From contig DAOWJG010000194.1 in the NCBI GenBank assembly GCA_030640485.1, positions 1 to 5,392 of the forward strand: 5,392 nucleotides of DNA, given 5' to 3'. Below are positions 4,678 to 5,392 of this stretch, piece by piece. Below the pieces are notes generated by a model, which saw only the letters and a list, made by a program, of their open reading frames with translations, was not told the DNA's origin and ran no database searches. The position numbers and the translations under genes were made by a program. Every line of letters begins with the position of its first letter. Within the stretch, counting starts at the first letter, position 1. Source of the DNA: Dehalococcoidales bacterium (GTDB lineage: Bacteria > Chloroflexota > Dehalococcoidia > Dehalococcoidales > UBA5760).

Positions 4678-5392
4678 ATGAAGGTAGGCTATGTTTACGA
4701 CCCCATCTATCTAAAGCACGACACCGGACAGCATGTGGAAAATGCTCAGCGGTTGAGGGCGATAATCTCCCATCTAGAGGAGACCGGGCTTAAACAAAAG
4801 CTATCACACATCCCGCCTCGAGTAGCCACTACTGAAGAGATAGCCCTGGTGCATGATAAGCATCATATCGCCCACGTTCAGGCGGTAGCGAAAGGGGGCG
4901 GTGGCTGGCTGGATGCTGATACCGTAATGTCGGCCGGCTCCTATCAGGCGGCACTTTACGCCGCCGGTGGTCTCATTAGAGCCACCGAGGTGGTTATAAA
5001 TGAAGGGGGCAGCGCCTTTGCCCTGGTCCGACCCCCGGGGCACCATGCCACCGCCACCCAGGCTATGGGCTTCTGTCTCTTTAATAATGTGGCTATTGCG
5101 GCTAAGTATGCTCTAAATAAATTTAAACTAGACCACCTGGCAATTATTGATTTTGATGTGCATCACGGTAATGGCACACAGGGCACTTTCTATGATGACC
5201 CCCGCCTGCTTTACGTATCGACTCATGAGTTTCCCCTTTATCCGGGAACGGGTAGCATTGAGGAAATTGGTAGTGGGGACGGTAAGGGAACCGCGGTTAA
5301 CATACCATTACCGGCAGGTAGTGGGGATGCTGAGTATCTAGAGGTCTTCGAGCAGATAATCATCCCGGCAGTCAAGCGTTTTAGCCCTCAGC
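4678..5392 (+). CDS. Histone deacetylase / acetylpolyamine amidohydrolase family protein (3' end cut)
   Basis: From the ATG at 4678 (AAGGA 7 nt upstream) an open frame runs to the right edge, 238 codons without a stop. The sequence is an arginase-fold, zinc-dependent deacetylase of the class II-like HDAC family. The N-terminal signature YDPIYLKHDTG..VENAQRL is at 7-26. The paired general-base histidines are in RPPGHHA (H122, H123), followed by GFCLFNNVAIAAKYA (131-145). Two zinc ligands are seen in DFDVHHGNGTQ (D160, H162), followed by FY and STHEFPLYPGTG (181-192). The third zinc-binding Asp and the catalytic-loop Tyr or its substitute lie beyond the window; members are usually 300-350 residues. 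Bacterial members remove acetyl groups from acetylpolyamines, other small acetyl-amines or protein lysines, and the substrate is not determinable here. Cytoplasmic. It may form an operon with the exporter upstream. Confidence 0.92.
   Translation, partial: MKVGYVYDPIYLKHDTGQHVENAQRLRAIISHLEETGLKQKLSHIPPRVATTEEIALVHDKHHIAHVQAVAKGGGGWLDADTVMSAGSYQAALYAAGGLIRATEVVINEGGSAFALVRPPGHHATATQAMGFCLFNNVAIAAKYALNKFKLDHLAIIDFDVHHGNGTQGTFYDDPRLLYVSTHEFPLYPGTGSIEEIGSGDGKGTAVNIPLPAGSGDAEYLEVFEQIIIPAVKRFSPQ

Noticed and set aside
4804..5046. Minus-strand open frame within the deacetylase gene
   Set aside because: Overlaps the catalytic PGHH region of a clear plus-strand enzyme.

Overview
The window carries seven protein-coding genes on two divergent transcription units and no RNA genes, CRISPR or insertion sequence. 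Codon choice, roughly even GC content, and a bacterial NurA-type protein beside a histone-deacetylase-family enzyme and a puromycin-acetyltransferase-like GNAT protein look like an uncultured Chloroflexota (Dehalococcoidia-like) genome. That assignment is an impression from protein style, not a database result. It could equally be another deep-branching environmental bacterium.

Left four fifths, minus strand (3799 down to 1). Five co-oriented genes read leftward: a 3-hydroxyacyl-CoA dehydrogenase-family protein (3799-2843, GTG start), a CutA-like protein (2839-2525) starting 3 nt after the first stop, a NurA-domain nuclease (2458-1256), a GNAT acetyltransferase (1085-465) and a small multi-pass membrane protein (422-1) that runs off the left edge. 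The membrane protein is built from a tandem 67-residue duplication that is still visible in the DNA. A good sigma70-type promoter (TATAAT, 16-nt spacer) lies about 20 nt before the first start codon. The 170-nt gap between the NurA and GNAT genes holds two hairpins.

Right fifth, plus strand (3988 to 5392). A LysE/RhtB-family exporter (GTG start) has its own extended -10 promoter. The -35 position of that promoter is overlapped by a 13-bp palindrome, and its leader can pair with its own ribosome binding site. It is followed by a class II-like histone deacetylase / acetylpolyamine amidohydrolase family enzyme (ATG at 4678) that is cut by the right edge before its last catalytic residues.

The genes do not form one obvious pathway. 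The left unit mixes acyl-CoA-type redox chemistry, a small cation-tolerance-type protein, DNA end processing and acetyl transfer. The right unit pairs a small-molecule exporter with a deacetylase. I saw no convincing undescribed system. The best leads are the duplicated membrane protein, the Cys cluster in the NurA protein and the structured divergent intergenic region at 3800-3987.
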